Below the pieces are notes generated by a model. That model was not told the DNA's origin. It searched no databases and worked only from the letters and a program-made list of their open reading frames with translations. From Novosphingobium sp. Fuku2-ISO-50 (GTDB lineage Bacteria; Pseudomonadota; Alphaproteobacteria; Sphingomonadales; Sphingomonadaceae), in the NCBI RefSeq assembly GCF_001519055.1, contig NZ_KQ954300.1:25017-89016 (forward strand): a stretch of 64,000 bases of DNA, given 5' to 3'. Numbering within the stretch: position 1 is the first letter of the stretch; each line of letters opens with the position of its first letter. The position numbers and the translations under genes were made by a program. This document shows positions 15,370 through 24,017 of the stretch, piece by piece.

Positions 15370-17523
15370 ATGCCCCGTCGTCTTGCTGCCGCCCTGCTTG
15401 TAGCCCTGCCGCTGATGGCAACGACGGCCCAGGCCAAACCCGTCGACCGCGTGACGATCACTCGCGACGAATGGGGGATCGCGCATATTCATGGCAAGAC
15501 CGACGCCGACGCGGTCTACGGCATGGTCTATGCGCAGGCCGAGGACGACTTTCCCCGGATCGAGCGCAATTACCTGACCAATCTCGGGCGATTGGCCGAA
15601 GCGGAAGGGGAAAGCGCGATCTGGCAGGATTTGCGCCAGCGCCTGTTCATCGATCCGGCGCGGTTGCAGGCCGATTACGCGAAAAGCCCGGTGTGGCTGC
15701 GCGCGCTGATGCAGGCATGGGCGGCGGGGCTCAATGCCTATCTCGCCGATCATCCCGACGTGAAGCCCAAAGTGCTGACCCGGTTCGAGCCGTGGATGGC
15801 GCTGTCGTTTACCGAAGGCAGTATCGGCGGAGACATCGAGCGGGTGCCGCTGTCGCAATTGCGCGCGTTTTACGAACAGCGTCAGGTGGCGATGACCGCG
15901 ATGGAGCGCGGCCTGGTCTGGCGCGAACCGGCAGGATCGAACGGCATCGCGATTGCCCCGGCCAAGACCGAAGGCGGCCATGCACTCTTGCTGATCAACC
16001 CGCATACCAGCTTTTTCTTCCGCTCCGAATTGCAGATGACCAGCGATCAGGGGCTCGATGCCTATGGCGCGGTGACTTGGGGGCAATTCTTTGTCTATCA
16101 GGGATTTAACGCCCATGTCGGATGGATGCACACGTCGAGCGGGGTCGACAATGTCGACGAATTTGCCGAAACGCTCGTCGACACGCCGACCGGCGGCAAG
16201 GGCTATCGCTATGGCGGGCAGATCCGCCCGCTGGCGCAAGGCAAAGTCACGCTGCGCTATGCGCGGGGCGACGGATCTTTCGGCACGCGGACATTCGGCA
16301 CCTGGGCCAGCCATCACGGGCCGATCGTGCGCGAAGAAGGCGGCAAATGGATCGCCTTTGCCTTGATGAACCGGCCCGTTCCCGCGCTCGAACAAAGCTT
16401 TCTTCGCACAAAGACGCACGATCTGGCGTCGTTTCTCAAAGTGGCGGATTTGCGCGCCAACAGTTCGAACAACACGCTGTTTGCCGACGACAAGGGCGAA
16501 ATCGCCTATCTCCACCCGCAATTCGTGCCGATCCGCAACCCCCGCTTCGATTACACCCGGCCCGTCGACGGCAGCGACCCGGCGACCGACTGGAAGGGGT
16601 TGCACGCGCTGGCCGATCTGCCGAGCGTGCTCAATCCCAAAAACGGCTGGGCCTACAACAGCAACGACGCGCCCTGGCATGCCGCCGGGCCCGACAGCCC
16701 GGTCAAGGCCGCCTATCCGGCCTATATGGACGAAATCGGCGACAATCCGCGCGGGCCCCATGCAATACGCGTGCTCGGCGACCGGCGCAATTTCACGCTC
16801 GATCGGCTGATTTCCGCCGCCTATGATCCCTGGCTGCCCGCATTCGAGCATCTCTTGCCGCCGCTGTTCACCGCCGCCGGGGCCGAGCCGGGCAATGCCG
16901 AACGACAGGCGGCGATTGCCCTGCTCAAAGGATGGAATCATCGCTGGGCCATCGATTCCACTGCGACCACGCTGGCGGTCAACTGGGGCGAGGCGCTGTG
17001 GGCGAAACGCGGCGAGAATCCCGATCCCGAAGATGACAGCGCCTCGGTGTGGGACTGGATGGAACACCGCGCCACCCCTGCGCAACGCCTTGCCGCGCTC
17101 GATCAGGCGATGGCCCGGCTCAAGGCCGATTTCGGCGACTGGCGCGTGCCATGGGGTGCCATCAACCGCTATCAACGCAATGACGGCGCGATCGAACAAG
17201 TGTTTGACGATGCCAGGGCGTCGACGCCGATCCCCTTTGCCAGCGCGCGCTGGGGCTCGCTCGCCTCGTTTGGCGCGCGACGCTATCCGGGAACGACGCG
17301 GTATTACGGCACCAGCGGCAACAGCTTTGTCGCCGCCGTCGAATTCGGCCCCCACGTCACCGCCCGCGCCGTCAGCATCGGCGGCGAAAGCGGCCACCCG
17401 GCCTCGCCCCATTTTGCCGATCAGGTCGATCGCTATGCCGCAGGCGATCTGCGGCCGGTGCATTTCCAGCCCAAAGACCTCGCCGGGCACACGGCATCGC
17501 GCGAGGTTCTGACAAGACGCTGA
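15370..17523 (+). CDS. Penicillin acylase family (Ntn-hydrolase) protein
   Basis: A 717-residue secreted amidohydrolase precursor. An N-terminal signal peptide (MPRRLAAALLVALPLMATTAQA) precedes the alpha-chain opening VTITRDEWGIAHIHGKTDADAVYGMVYAQAEDD in three conserved blocks. The autoproteolytic junction is Gly189-Ser190 (AGSNGIAIAP), Ser190 becoming the nucleophilic N-terminus of the beta chain. Downstream family blocks follow: INPHTSFFF, YQGFNAHVGWMHTSSGVDNVDEF and NSSNNTLFADDKGEIAYLHPQF. Members cleave penicillins, acyl-homoserine lactones or other amides; the substrate here is not predictable. Start ATG 15370 follows GAGGAG. A long open frame extending upstream is the complement of the pentapeptide gene. 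Confidence 0.92.
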   Translation: MPRRLAAALLVALPLMATTAQAKPVDRVTITRDEWGIAHIHGKTDADAVYGMVYAQAEDDFPRIERNYLTNLGRLAEAEGESAIWQDLRQRLFIDPARLQADYAKSPVWLRALMQAWAAGLNAYLADHPDVKPKVLTRFEPWMALSFTEGSIGGDIERVPLSQLRAFYEQRQVAMTAMERGLVWREPAGSNGIAIAPAKTEGGHALLLINPHTSFFFRSELQMTSDQGLDAYGAVTWGQFFVYQGFNAHVGWMHTSSGVDNVDEFAETLVDTPTGGKGYRYGGQIRPLAQGKVTLRYARGDGSFGTRTFGTWASHHGPIVREEGGKWIAFALMNRPVPALEQSFLRTKTHDLASFLKVADLRANSSNNTLFADDKGEIAYLHPQFVPIRNPRFDYTRPVDGSDPATDWKGLHALADLPSVLNPKNGWAYNSNDAPWHAAGPDSPVKAAYPAYMDEIGDNPRGPHAIRVLGDRRNFTLDRLISAAYDPWLPAFEHLLPPLFTAAGAEPGNAERQAAIALLKGWNHRWAIDSTATTLAVNWGEALWAKRGENPDPEDDSASVWDWMEHRATPAQRLAALDQAMARLKADFGDWRVPWGAINRYQRNDGAIEQVFDDARASTPIPFASARWGSLASFGARRYPGTTRYYGTSGNSFVAAVEFGPHVTARAVSIGGESGHPASPHFADQVDRYAAGDLRPVHFQPKDLAGHTASREVLTRR

Positions 17524-17594
17524 TCGGCCCCGCCTTGCCATGTGCATTGCTATGCGCCTTTCCACCGTCACCAAACGGCGATAGCCTGCGCCGC

Positions 17595-19043
17595 ATGGAC
17601 AAACATGACGAAACGATTGCCGCCACGCTTGCCGAACTGACCCGGCTTCACGACAGCGCCGTGGCCACATTGCGCGCCGACATTGCCGCCTTTGCCGCCG
17701 ACGGCACGGTGCCGCCCGCCAGCCGGCGCGACGACGGGTCCTATGCCTATCCCGAATTGCGCATCGATCTTGCGCTCGATCCCGACAATGTCTCGACCGG
17801 GCGCGCGTTCGGACGGCTGACGCAGCGGGGGATCTATACGACCACGGTCACCCGGCCCGCGCTGTTTGCCGATTATCTGGCCGAACAACTGCGCCTGATT
17901 CTCGAAGACTACGACGTTACCGTCACCGTCCATCCCTCGGATCAGGAAATCCCCTTTCCTTATGTACTCGACGGCGCGTTCGGCGCGGAAATCGGCGTGG
18001 TCCGGCCGCAGGATCTGGCGCGGCATTTCCCTTCGACCGAACTGGCCGCGATCGGCGACGAAATTGCCGATGCCGAATATATCGTCGGCGACGGGCCGAT
18101 GCCGCTGTCGCTGTTCGACGGATTGCGCACCGATTTCAGCCTCGCCCGGCTGGCGCATTACACCGGCACGCGTGCAGAGGATTTTCAGCGCTATATCCTG
18201 TTCACCAATTATCATCGCTATGTCGATGAATTCGTCGATTGGGCCGGGCGTCAGCTCGATGGCACCCGGTTTGTTGCGCTGACCGGCGCGGGCGGGCTGT
18301 CGATCGATACCGCGACCGACGATGCGCGCGCGCGGCTGTCGGAGACGGCATGGCGCCGCCACCAGATGCCCGCCTATCACCTGGTCGCGCCCGACCGTTC
18401 GGGAATCACGCTCGTCAACATCGGGGTCGGCCCGTCCAATGCCAAGACGATCTGCGATCACCTCGCCGTGTTGCGGCCCGAGGCCTGGCTGATGATCGGC
18501 CATTGCGGTGGCCTGCGTCCCACGCAGCAGATCGGCGACTATGTGCTGGCCCATGCCTATCTGCGCGACGATCACGTGCTCGATCCGGTCTTGCCGCCCG
18601 AAATCCCGATCCCGGCGATCGCCGAAGTGCAAGTCGCGCTGCAGACTGCGGCGGAACGGATCAGCGGCATCGGCGGCACCGATCTGAAGCGCCGGATGCG
18701 CACCGGCACCGTGGTCACCACCGACGACCGTAACTGGGAACTGCGCTATTCGCATTCGGCGCGTCGGCTGAACCTGTCGCGCGCGGTCGGGATCGACATG
18801 GAATCGGCGACCATCGCCGCGCAAGGCTATCGCTTTCGCGTGCCCTATGGAACGCTGCTGTGCGTTTCGGACAAGCCGCTGCACGGCGAGATCAAGCTGC
18901 CGGGCCAGGCCAACCGCTTTTACGAAGAAGCGATCGCCGCACACCTCGCCATCGGCACGACGACCTGCGAATTGCTGCGCCAACAGGGCGCCCGCCTCCA
19001 TTCGCGCAAACTGCGCGCGTTTAACGAACCGCCTTTCCGCTAA
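17595..19043 (+). CDS. amn: AMP nucleosidase
   Basis: A 482-residue cytoplasmic enzyme hydrolysing AMP to adenine and ribose 5-phosphate, a control point of purine nucleotide levels. It has the N-terminal AMP nucleosidase domain (about residues 1-170) and a C-terminal phosphorylase-type domain. The latter shows LVNIGVGPSNAKTICDHLAVLRPEAWLMIGHCGGLR and the IDMESATIAAQGYRFRVPYG nucleobase/ribose-binding block. Start ATG 17595 (MDKHDETIA) lacks a strong ribosome-binding site. The last codons (FNEPPFR, stop) form the first unit of a 40-bp tandem repeat that continues past the gene. Confidence 0.94.
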   Translation: MDKHDETIAATLAELTRLHDSAVATLRADIAAFAADGTVPPASRRDDGSYAYPELRIDLALDPDNVSTGRAFGRLTQRGIYTTTVTRPALFADYLAEQLRLILEDYDVTVTVHPSDQEIPFPYVLDGAFGAEIGVVRPQDLARHFPSTELAAIGDEIADAEYIVGDGPMPLSLFDGLRTDFSLARLAHYTGTRAEDFQRYILFTNYHRYVDEFVDWAGRQLDGTRFVALTGAGGLSIDTATDDARARLSETAWRRHQMPAYHLVAPDRSGITLVNIGVGPSNAKTICDHLAVLRPEAWLMIGHCGGLRPTQQIGDYVLAHAYLRDDHVLDPVLPPEIPIPAIAEVQVALQTAAERISGIGGTDLKRRMRTGTVVTTDDRNWELRYSHSARRLNLSRAVGIDMESATIAAQGYRFRVPYGTLLCVSDKPLHGEIKLPGQANRFYEEAIAAHLAIGTTTCELLRQQGARLHSRKLRAFNEPPFR

Positions 19044-19128
19044 AGCAGGGCAGGCGGCCGGTAACGAACCGCCTTTCCGCTAAAGCAGGGCAGGCGGCCG
19101 GTAACGAACCGCCTTTCCGCTAAAGCAG
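19022..19128. repeat. 40-bp tandem repeat duplicating the end of amn
   Basis: A unit of exactly 40 bases (starting TAACGAACCGCCTTTCCGC) occurs 2.7 times: 19022-19061, 19062-19101 and a partial third copy to 19128. The first copy contains the last codons and stop of amn. Each full unit holds CCGCCT and AGGCGG, which can pair into a hairpin with a 17-nt loop. The copies are identical, so the duplication is recent or maintained. Confidence 0.95.
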
Positions 19129-19129
19129 A

Positions 19130-19678
19130 TTAACGCGAGGCGCTGGCCAGATGCGGGCGGTGCGCGGGTGAAAAGACTTCGGCGCCGATCGTGTCGAGCG
19201 CGAGCCGATAGCTTTTCACCACCAGCGCAAAGACCGCAGGATCGATGCCGCGCCCGGTAATCACGTCCCAGGTCACATTGACCGAACGGTCGGGCGCGAC
19301 AGTGACCGCGCCAAAGCGGTTGTCGCGCACGAAGGCGGCTGCGGCGACCGCGTCAAACGGCTTTTCGGGCATGAAACTGGCGTTGAACTGCAACGACTGA
19401 CACGCGGCATGGGTGATCTCGTTGCAGTCGTAAAACACGATCTGCGTCGTCCAGCCGCCAATGCTCGCCTGAATCAGCGGATCGCCGCTTTCGTCATGGG
19501 TCAGCACGGCATTGTGCCCGCTCGCCTTGAGCGCGGCAACCACGCCCGCCGGCTCGGTCGCGCTGACCGCTTCGAACGGCTCGGCCAAGGCCGGGGTGGA
19601 AAGTGTCACAGCCGCCAGTCCGGCGCAAAGCGCAAACGGAATTGTGGCTTTGGCAATCGGAGCGAGCACCGATTTCAT
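19130..19678 (-). CDS. YbjN domain-containing exported protein
   Basis: A 182-residue protein with a signal peptide (MKSVLAPIAKATIPFALCAGLAAVTLSTPALA). One YbjN-type domain follows: ATEPAGVVAALKASGHNAVL, a GWTTQIVFYDCN strand pair, CQSLQFNASF, and the helix KPFDAVAAAAFVRDNRFG. YbjN proteins have a type-III-secretion-chaperone-like fold and have been linked to motility and stress phenotypes, with no defined activity. This exported form is common in sphingomonads. ATG 19678 is preceded by GAGGATG at 7 bases. Its stop codon lies immediately beside the 40-bp tandem repeats that end amn. Confidence 0.85.
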   Translation of the reverse strand: MKSVLAPIAKATIPFALCAGLAAVTLSTPALAEPFEAVSATEPAGVVAALKASGHNAVLTHDESGDPLIQASIGGWTTQIVFYDCNEITHAACQSLQFNASFMPEKPFDAVAAAAFVRDNRFGAVTVAPDRSVNVTWDVITGRGIDPAVFALVVKSYRLALDTIGAEVFSPAHRPHLASASR

Positions 19679-19786
19679 GGTCAGACATCCTCAGGGTATA
19701 TTTTTTATATGCCCGGAGCGTCTCACAAACGAAGCATGGCGGCAAGCCCGGATTTCCTCCCCATTTTGCCGCCTCGATGGTGTGGT

Positions 19787-20581
19787 TTATGCGTTTACGC
19801 CCAAGTCGCGAGTCAGGAAATCCGCCAGCGCATGGCCCAGATCGGGCAGTGTCACGCTGCTCATGTGGGTGCCGGGAATCGTCGCGCGGGTGGCATGGGG
19901 CAAAGCCTCGGCCAGCCGGTCGGCAGACCCGTTGTCGTTGTCCTTGTCGCCGCACAGCACCAGCGTCGGCATGGTGATTCCCGCCAGCGCCTCCGGCGGG
20001 GTATCCTCCATCGCGCCGAGCAACAGCCGCACGGCATCGCGATCGACCGACGATGTCTTGAGGAACTGTTGCGCCATATAGGCGGCATCGCCAGGGCGGA
20101 TGGTGCCGAAACGGTCGATCACGTCGCGAAAGAAATCCTGCCGCCGCGCCCATCCGGCCAGCCCTTCGAGCCCCATCCCGGCAAGCACCAGCCGACGCGG
20201 GCGCATGCCCCGGATCACCGCGCGCGCCGCCGTGCGTGCCCCCAGCGAAAAGCCGACAAGATCAAAATCCTCGAGCCCGAGATGCGCCACCAGCGCCTCG
20301 GCATCGCGCGCCAGCACGTCGGAAGGGTAGGCCGCCGGATCGTGCGGCGCGGCGCTGGCCCCATGTGCGCGCAGATCGGGCATCAGGCAGGCAAACCCCG
20401 CCCCGGCCAGCAAGGCCGCCGTACCATAGCGCACCCAGTTCACTTCGGCCGAAGAAAACAGCCCGTGAAGCAGAATGACCGGGCGTCCTTCCCCCATGCG
20501 GGTCAGCGCCAGCGGCGCGCCGTCGAATCCGGGAAACGTTTCCAAAGCTGCGGTCAAAGCTGGGGTCAAAGCTGCGGTCAT
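19787..20581 (-). CDS. Alpha/beta-fold hydrolase
   Basis: A 264-residue serine hydrolase of the alpha/beta superfamily. The oxyanion segment HGLFSS (about residue 38), the nucleophile elbow GFSLG (about 112-116), an acid region near LCGDKDND and the terminal His in GTHMSS are all visible. A cytoplasmic esterase or thioesterase role is likely; the substrate is unknown. The N-terminus TAALTPALTAAL is encoded by a 12-bp DNA unit repeated three times (20544-20579). The ATG at 20579-20581 is preferred over an in-frame TTG at 20605. It lies 43 bases downstream of the TauE/SafE permease gene on the same strand. Confidence 0.85.
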   Translation of the reverse strand: MTAALTPALTAALETFPGFDGAPLALTRMGEGRPVILLHGLFSSAEVNWVRYGTAALLAGAGFACLMPDLRAHGASAAPHDPAAYPSDVLARDAEALVAHLGLEDFDLVGFSLGARTAARAVIRGMRPRRLVLAGMGLEGLAGWARRQDFFRDVIDRFGTIRPGDAAYMAQQFLKTSSVDRDAVRLLLGAMEDTPPEALAGITMPTLVLCGDKDNDNGSADRLAEALPHATRATIPGTHMSSVTLPDLGHALADFLTRDLGVNA

Positions 20582-20624
20582 CAAGGGGGCTGTCCTGTCC
20601 GGCAAGAACCCGCTCGATAGCCGC

Positions 20625-21416
20625 TTATCCGAGCAGCTTGTAGCCCGAAATCAGCAGGACCACCGCCAACAGCGGGCGCAGGACATGGTCGGGAGAGCGT
20701 GTCGACAACAGGCTGCCGATCACAACGCCCGGAATCGACCCGATAAGCAGATTGACCAGCAACACCGGATTGACATCGCCAATGACCCAGTGGCCAAAAC
20801 CGGCAACCAGAGTCAGCGGCACCGCATGGGCGATGTCGCTGCCGACAATGCGCGAAACGCGCAGCGCAGGATACAGCATCAGCAGCGCGGTCACCCCGAT
20901 CGCGCCCGCCCCCACCGACGAGACAGTCACCGCAACGCCCAGCGCCACGCCCAACGCCACCGTCGGCAGAGCCTTTGGCCGATGATCGCGATCCTCGCTC
21001 CGGCGTTCGCTGCGCTTGGCCAATATCGCCAGTTGTTTCTGAAACAAAGTCGCCACGGCCGTCACGATCAGCATCACGCCCAGGATGACGAGCATGGTGT
21101 GACTGGCGGCGCGCGGCAACCGCCCCACCCCGGACATGACCAGCAGCGTCATGATCGCCGCCGGCACGCTGCCGGTTGCCAGCCGCCGCACGATCAGCCA
21201 GTCAACGCTCGCGCGCCAGCCGTGGACCAGCGATCCGGCGATCTTGGTGGTCGACGCAAACAGGAGGTCAGTCCCCACCGCAGTGGTCGGGCTGATTCCG
21301 AACAGCAGGACCAGCACCGGGGTCATCAGCGACCCGCCGCCGACCCCGGTCAGCCCCACCAGGAATCCCACCAGCAGCCCGGCAATAGCATGGAGGGCAT
21401 CGAGATGGGCCAGCAT
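20625..21416 (-). CDS. TauE/SafE (TSUP) family permease
   Basis: A 263-residue membrane protein with about eight hydrophobic helices and the two family motifs: LVGFLVGLTGVGGGSLMTPVL near the N-terminus and VGAGAIGVTALLMLYP in the second half. TSUP proteins export sulfite, sulfoacetate or other organic sulfur anions. Start ATG 21416 follows GCAGGAC at about 6 bases. The open frame extends to 21572, but the extra 52 residues are Cys/Arg-rich and precede the first helix without family resemblance. No sulfur-metabolism gene adjoins it. Confidence 0.88.
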   Translation of the reverse strand: MLAHLDALHAIAGLLVGFLVGLTGVGGGSLMTPVLVLLFGISPTTAVGTDLLFASTTKIAGSLVHGWRASVDWLIVRRLATGSVPAAIMTLLVMSGVGRLPRAASHTMLVILGVMLIVTAVATLFQKQLAILAKRSERRSEDRDHRPKALPTVALGVALGVAVTVSSVGAGAIGVTALLMLYPALRVSRIVGSDIAHAVPLTLVAGFGHWVIGDVNPVLLVNLLIGSIPGVVIGSLLSTRSPDHVLRPLLAVVLLISGYKLLG

Positions 21417-21648
21417 GGCGTGTCCTGCGAACGGAGCGGCGGAAATCGACGATCCGGAATGCGCGTGCATAACGGGCAGACCGGGTGTGGCGCAACGGCC
21501 AACCGCAAAATCTCTATATGCAGAGTTGAGATTATTTCTATCACCCCGACAACAAGCCGCATCCTTGCGCAAGAGCTGTCCCGCATCTGGACCATGGCCA
21601 TGCGACCACCCCTTGCGCGCGCTGGCCCAAGGGTAGTATATTGATTAC

Positions 21649-22263
21649 GTGATGGTTTCCGAGCCTTGGTGCCGACCGTTTCGGAATTGGCCCATCAGCC
21701 GGGCGGGCTTCGGCCGGGCTGGGGGTGCCTTGCGCCATCTTGCCGTGGCATCGCTCGCCATGGTGGTGATGGCGCCTGCCGCCCATGCCGATTCTCCGTC
21801 GTCCTTTACCGCAACCGCCGACCAGGCACTCAGCTTTGGCACGATCGTCACCTCGGGCAGCGGGTCGCGCACGGTCGGGCCCGACGGGTCGACCACCAAC
21901 AACGGCGTGTTTCCCCTGGGCGACAGCGCCAGCGGACCGGCCCAATTCACCATGACCTACACCCGCGCCAGCGGCGATCCGCATCTCTATCAGTTGCTGA
22001 TCCAGGTCATGCTGCCCACCGTCAGCCCTGTCCGCGCCAACGGTGTGCAGGGCAGCCTGTCGGGCTTTACCACCGACTTGCCCGGCGTGCCGACACTCCT
22101 GCCGGGCCAGGCGGCGGTCTTTACGATGCCCAACTGCGTCAGCAAGACCTGCTCGATCACATTTCACGTCGGCAGCACGCTCAACGTGGTCAGCGGGAAC
22201 ACCGGGGCCAAGCTGACCTTTCCGCTCATGCTGATGACCACCGTGACGGCGGTGCTGGGATAA
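21649..22263 (+). CDS. DUF4402-like secreted protein with a Cys pair (candidate minor subunit 1)
   Basis: First gene of the chaperone-usher locus. The mature part begins after a signal peptide (LAVASLAMVVMAPAAHA). It has the DUF4402-like features seen in the later genes: a LSFGTIV strand, a Gly/Ser-rich turn, an FTMTYTRASGD strand and a final strand FPLMLMTTVTAVLG. Unlike the later paralogues it carries Cys residues in NCVSKTC that could form a disulphide. GTG 21649 or ATG 21652 would give an unusually long leader. TTG 21730, with GGGGG ahead, would start directly on the signal peptide (LRHLAVA) and may be the true start. Its stop overlaps the next start (TAATG). Confidence 0.7.
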   Translation: MMVSEPWCRPFRNWPISRAGFGRAGGALRHLAVASLAMVVMAPAAHADSPSSFTATADQALSFGTIVTSGSGSRTVGPDGSTTNNGVFPLGDSASGPAQFTMTYTRASGDPHLYQLLIQVMLPTVSPVRANGVQGSLSGFTTDLPGVPTLLPGQAAVFTMPNCVSKTCSITFHVGSTLNVVSGNTGAKLTFPLMLMTTVTAVLG

Positions 22264-22823
22264 TGGCCGCGCTGCGCAGCACTGGCGCGGCCCTTGCGAT
22301 CGCGGCCTCCGTGCTGGCATCGGCCCCGGCCTGCCACGCAAAGCCATCGACCGCGATCGGCGTGGCCATGGCCACGGTCTTGCGCCCCTTGCGCGTGGTT
22401 GCCGTCGCCGACATGAATTTCGGCACGGTCACCCATGCCGTCGGAAGCGGCGGCACCGTGACAGTCAGTCCGGGGGGCGCAGGCGCCGCGTTTTCGGGCG
22501 GTGCCAGCGCGGTTTGCACTGCGTCGGATTGTCTGGCGGCGCATGCAGCGCTCTTTTCCGTCAGCGGCGAACCGCAACGCAATTATGCGATCCAGTTGCC
22601 CGCCAGCATAACCGCCACCGGCGTTGCCACAAATCCCGGCGCGACGGCCCCGCCGCTTGTCGTCAATGGCCTGACCTTGCGCACCACGAGCGGCGCCGGG
22701 CAGCACCGGCTCGACGCAAGCGGCGCCGATCGCTTCGAAGTCGGCGGCACGATAACGCTGCCCGCCGATCTGCCCCCTGCCCGCTACCGCGCCAGCTTTG
22801 CCGTGATCGTCAGCTATTCCTGA
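22263..22823 (+). CDS. DUF4402 domain protein with a Cys pair (candidate minor subunit 2)
   Basis: A 186-residue exported protein. The signal peptide ends in PACHAKPS. The domain shows VVAVADMNFGTVTHAVGSGG, the characteristic strand-turn in which NFG is followed by a glycine-rich loop, and ends with YRASFAVIVSYS, a beta strand suited to donor-strand complementation. A CTASDC pair is present. Translation begins inside the stop of the preceding gene (TAATG), so the two are made together. The four other DUF4402 genes lie further downstream behind a 523-base gap. Tip or adaptor subunits of a surface fibre are a reasonable guess. Confidence 0.75.
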   Translation: MAALRSTGAALAIAASVLASAPACHAKPSTAIGVAMATVLRPLRVVAVADMNFGTVTHAVGSGGTVTVSPGGAGAAFSGGASAVCTASDCLAAHAALFSVSGEPQRNYAIQLPASITATGVATNPGATAPPLVVNGLTLRTTSGAGQHRLDASGADRFEVGGTITLPADLPPARYRASFAVIVSYS

Positions 22824-22846
22824 ACGGCCCTGCCGCGATTCGGGGC

Positions 22847-22884
22847 CCAGTGATTCTGCGCCAGTGATTCGGCGCCAGTGATTT
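22847..22884. repeat. 14-bp unit repeated three times
   Basis: CCAGTGATTCTGCG at 22847, CCAGTGATTCGGCG at 22861 and CCAGTGATTTGG at 22875 (period 14). It sits 20 bases past the stop of the second DUF4402 gene. No function is evident. Confidence 0.7.
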
Positions 22885-23085
22885 GGTCTCGATGATGCTC
22901 GCAAGGCAAACCTATGCCTGATGATCGCCCATTTTTTCGAAAATAGCCGGATCGCCCCGCGGCTTCCTCCTCCGCTTCATCAATCCAGCCCTACCCCTCG
23001 CCGGAATTGGCTGTAAATTTCGGGGCTTGATCCGTTTTTTCAAACATGCACCTCGTCCATCAGGTTAATTATGACGGTTAAAGCG

Positions 23086-23109
23086 CGTTAATCAATCACT
23101 ATATTAACG
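23086..23109. promoter_or_regulatory. Inverted repeat CGTTAAT-N10-ATTAACG
   Basis: A perfect 7-bp inverted repeat with a 10-base spacer in the AT-rich region 240 bases before the DUF4402 gene at 23347. Half-site spacing of about 17 bases centre to centre is compatible with a dimeric regulator, but no protein can be named. Confidence 0.4.
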
Positions 23110-23346
23110 ATAGTATTTCAGACCATTTAAACAAACACTGCCATTTTCCTCGAAGTGTTTCGGCAATTTAACAAGTATTGATGTCCAGGTAAGTATAAAC
23201 ACTAGGCCAACCTTCAAGCCCCGTCGGCTAGGCCACAGTCATCGGCGGACACAGGTCGCAATGAAAAAGCGATCGGACGGCGAACAAACTGGAACATCTG
23301 TTTCGGATGAACGGGACTATCCGAAACATCAATCGGGGACTTTGCA

Positions 23347-23844
23347 ATGAAAAAGATTCTTCTTTCCGCAGTTGTTGCACTTACGATTTCTGCTCCGGCT
23401 TATGCAGCTTCGGGCAACACTTCGACCGCTGCCGGATCTGCCGTTGCAAACGTGGTCGCGCCGATCGTCCTGACGCACACCTCGGGAACCTCGCTCAATT
23501 TCGGCAGCTTCACCACCGGCACTGGCGGTACGGTCGTGGTCGGCTCTGACGGCACGGGCAGCGCAACCGGCGATGTCGGCTTCGTGCCCTCTTCGACCGA
23601 AGCCGCCGACCAGTTCACGGTTAAGGGCGACAACAACCGCAACTTTTCCATCGCGACCGCCAGCGGCACGGTTGTCAATGGCGCGACAACGATTGCCTTC
23701 ACCACCGCGCCGTCGGCCGCGTCGGGCACGACGAGCGCAACCGGCACCGCAGCGTTCAGCGTGGGCGGCACGCTCACGGTGATCGGCACCGAAGCCGCCG
23801 GCGCCTATTCGGGCAGCTATAACGCGACTGTTGCCTACGACTGA
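23347..23844 (+). CDS. DUF4402 domain protein (candidate major fibre subunit A)
   Basis: A 165-residue exported protein with a standard signal peptide (MKKILLSAVVALTISAPAYA). The mature domain opens ASGNTSTAAGSAVANVVAPI and contains LTHTSGTSLNFGSFTTGTGG, the core shared with the genes at 24018 and 24766. It ends YSGSYNATVAYD, an alternating-hydrophobic final strand typical of subunits held by a periplasmic chaperone. It has no Cys. Composition is dominated by Thr, Ser, Gly and Ala. ATG 23347 follows GGGGAC. A short GATCGC/GCGATC hairpin overlaps its stop. It is probably a surface polymer subunit assembled by the chaperone and usher downstream. Confidence 0.85.
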   Translation: MKKILLSAVVALTISAPAYAASGNTSTAAGSAVANVVAPIVLTHTSGTSLNFGSFTTGTGGTVVVGSDGTGSATGDVGFVPSSTEAADQFTVKGDNNRNFSIATASGTVVNGATTIAFTTAPSAASGTTSATGTAAFSVGGTLTVIGTEAAGAYSGSYNATVAYD

Positions 23845-24017
23845 TCGCGCCGCGATCCGTAACGCCGATACCTGGCTGACGCGATGACATCGGGCGGATG
23901 CGGCCATGACCGCTGCTTCCGCCCGGCCTCAAAACCGCCTGATCGCAAGGATCGGGCGCGGCATTTCCTGTCACTGCATCGCAATGCCCAGGCCGGCCAG
24001 CAAAGGCAATCCAGTCG

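Larger units (their letters stand above)
22824..23346 (+). promoter_or_regulatory. 523-base AT-rich region upstream of the main DUF4402 genes
   Basis: No coding sequence is apparent. Near the start is a 14-bp unit (CCAGTGATTCTGCG and variants) repeated three times. From 23020 the sequence is markedly AT-richer than its surroundings and contains GGTTAA repeats, the inverted repeat CGTTAAT/ATTAACG (23086-23109) and a TATAAAC at about 23195. It is the natural place for the promoter and operator of the 23347 gene, and its low GC also fits silencing by a nucleoid protein. Confidence 0.5.

Noticed and set aside
19022..19128. CRISPR-like array
   Set aside because: The 40-bp units are directly adjacent with no unique spacers, and they begin inside a gene; this is a tandem duplication. 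No CRISPR array was seen elsewhere.
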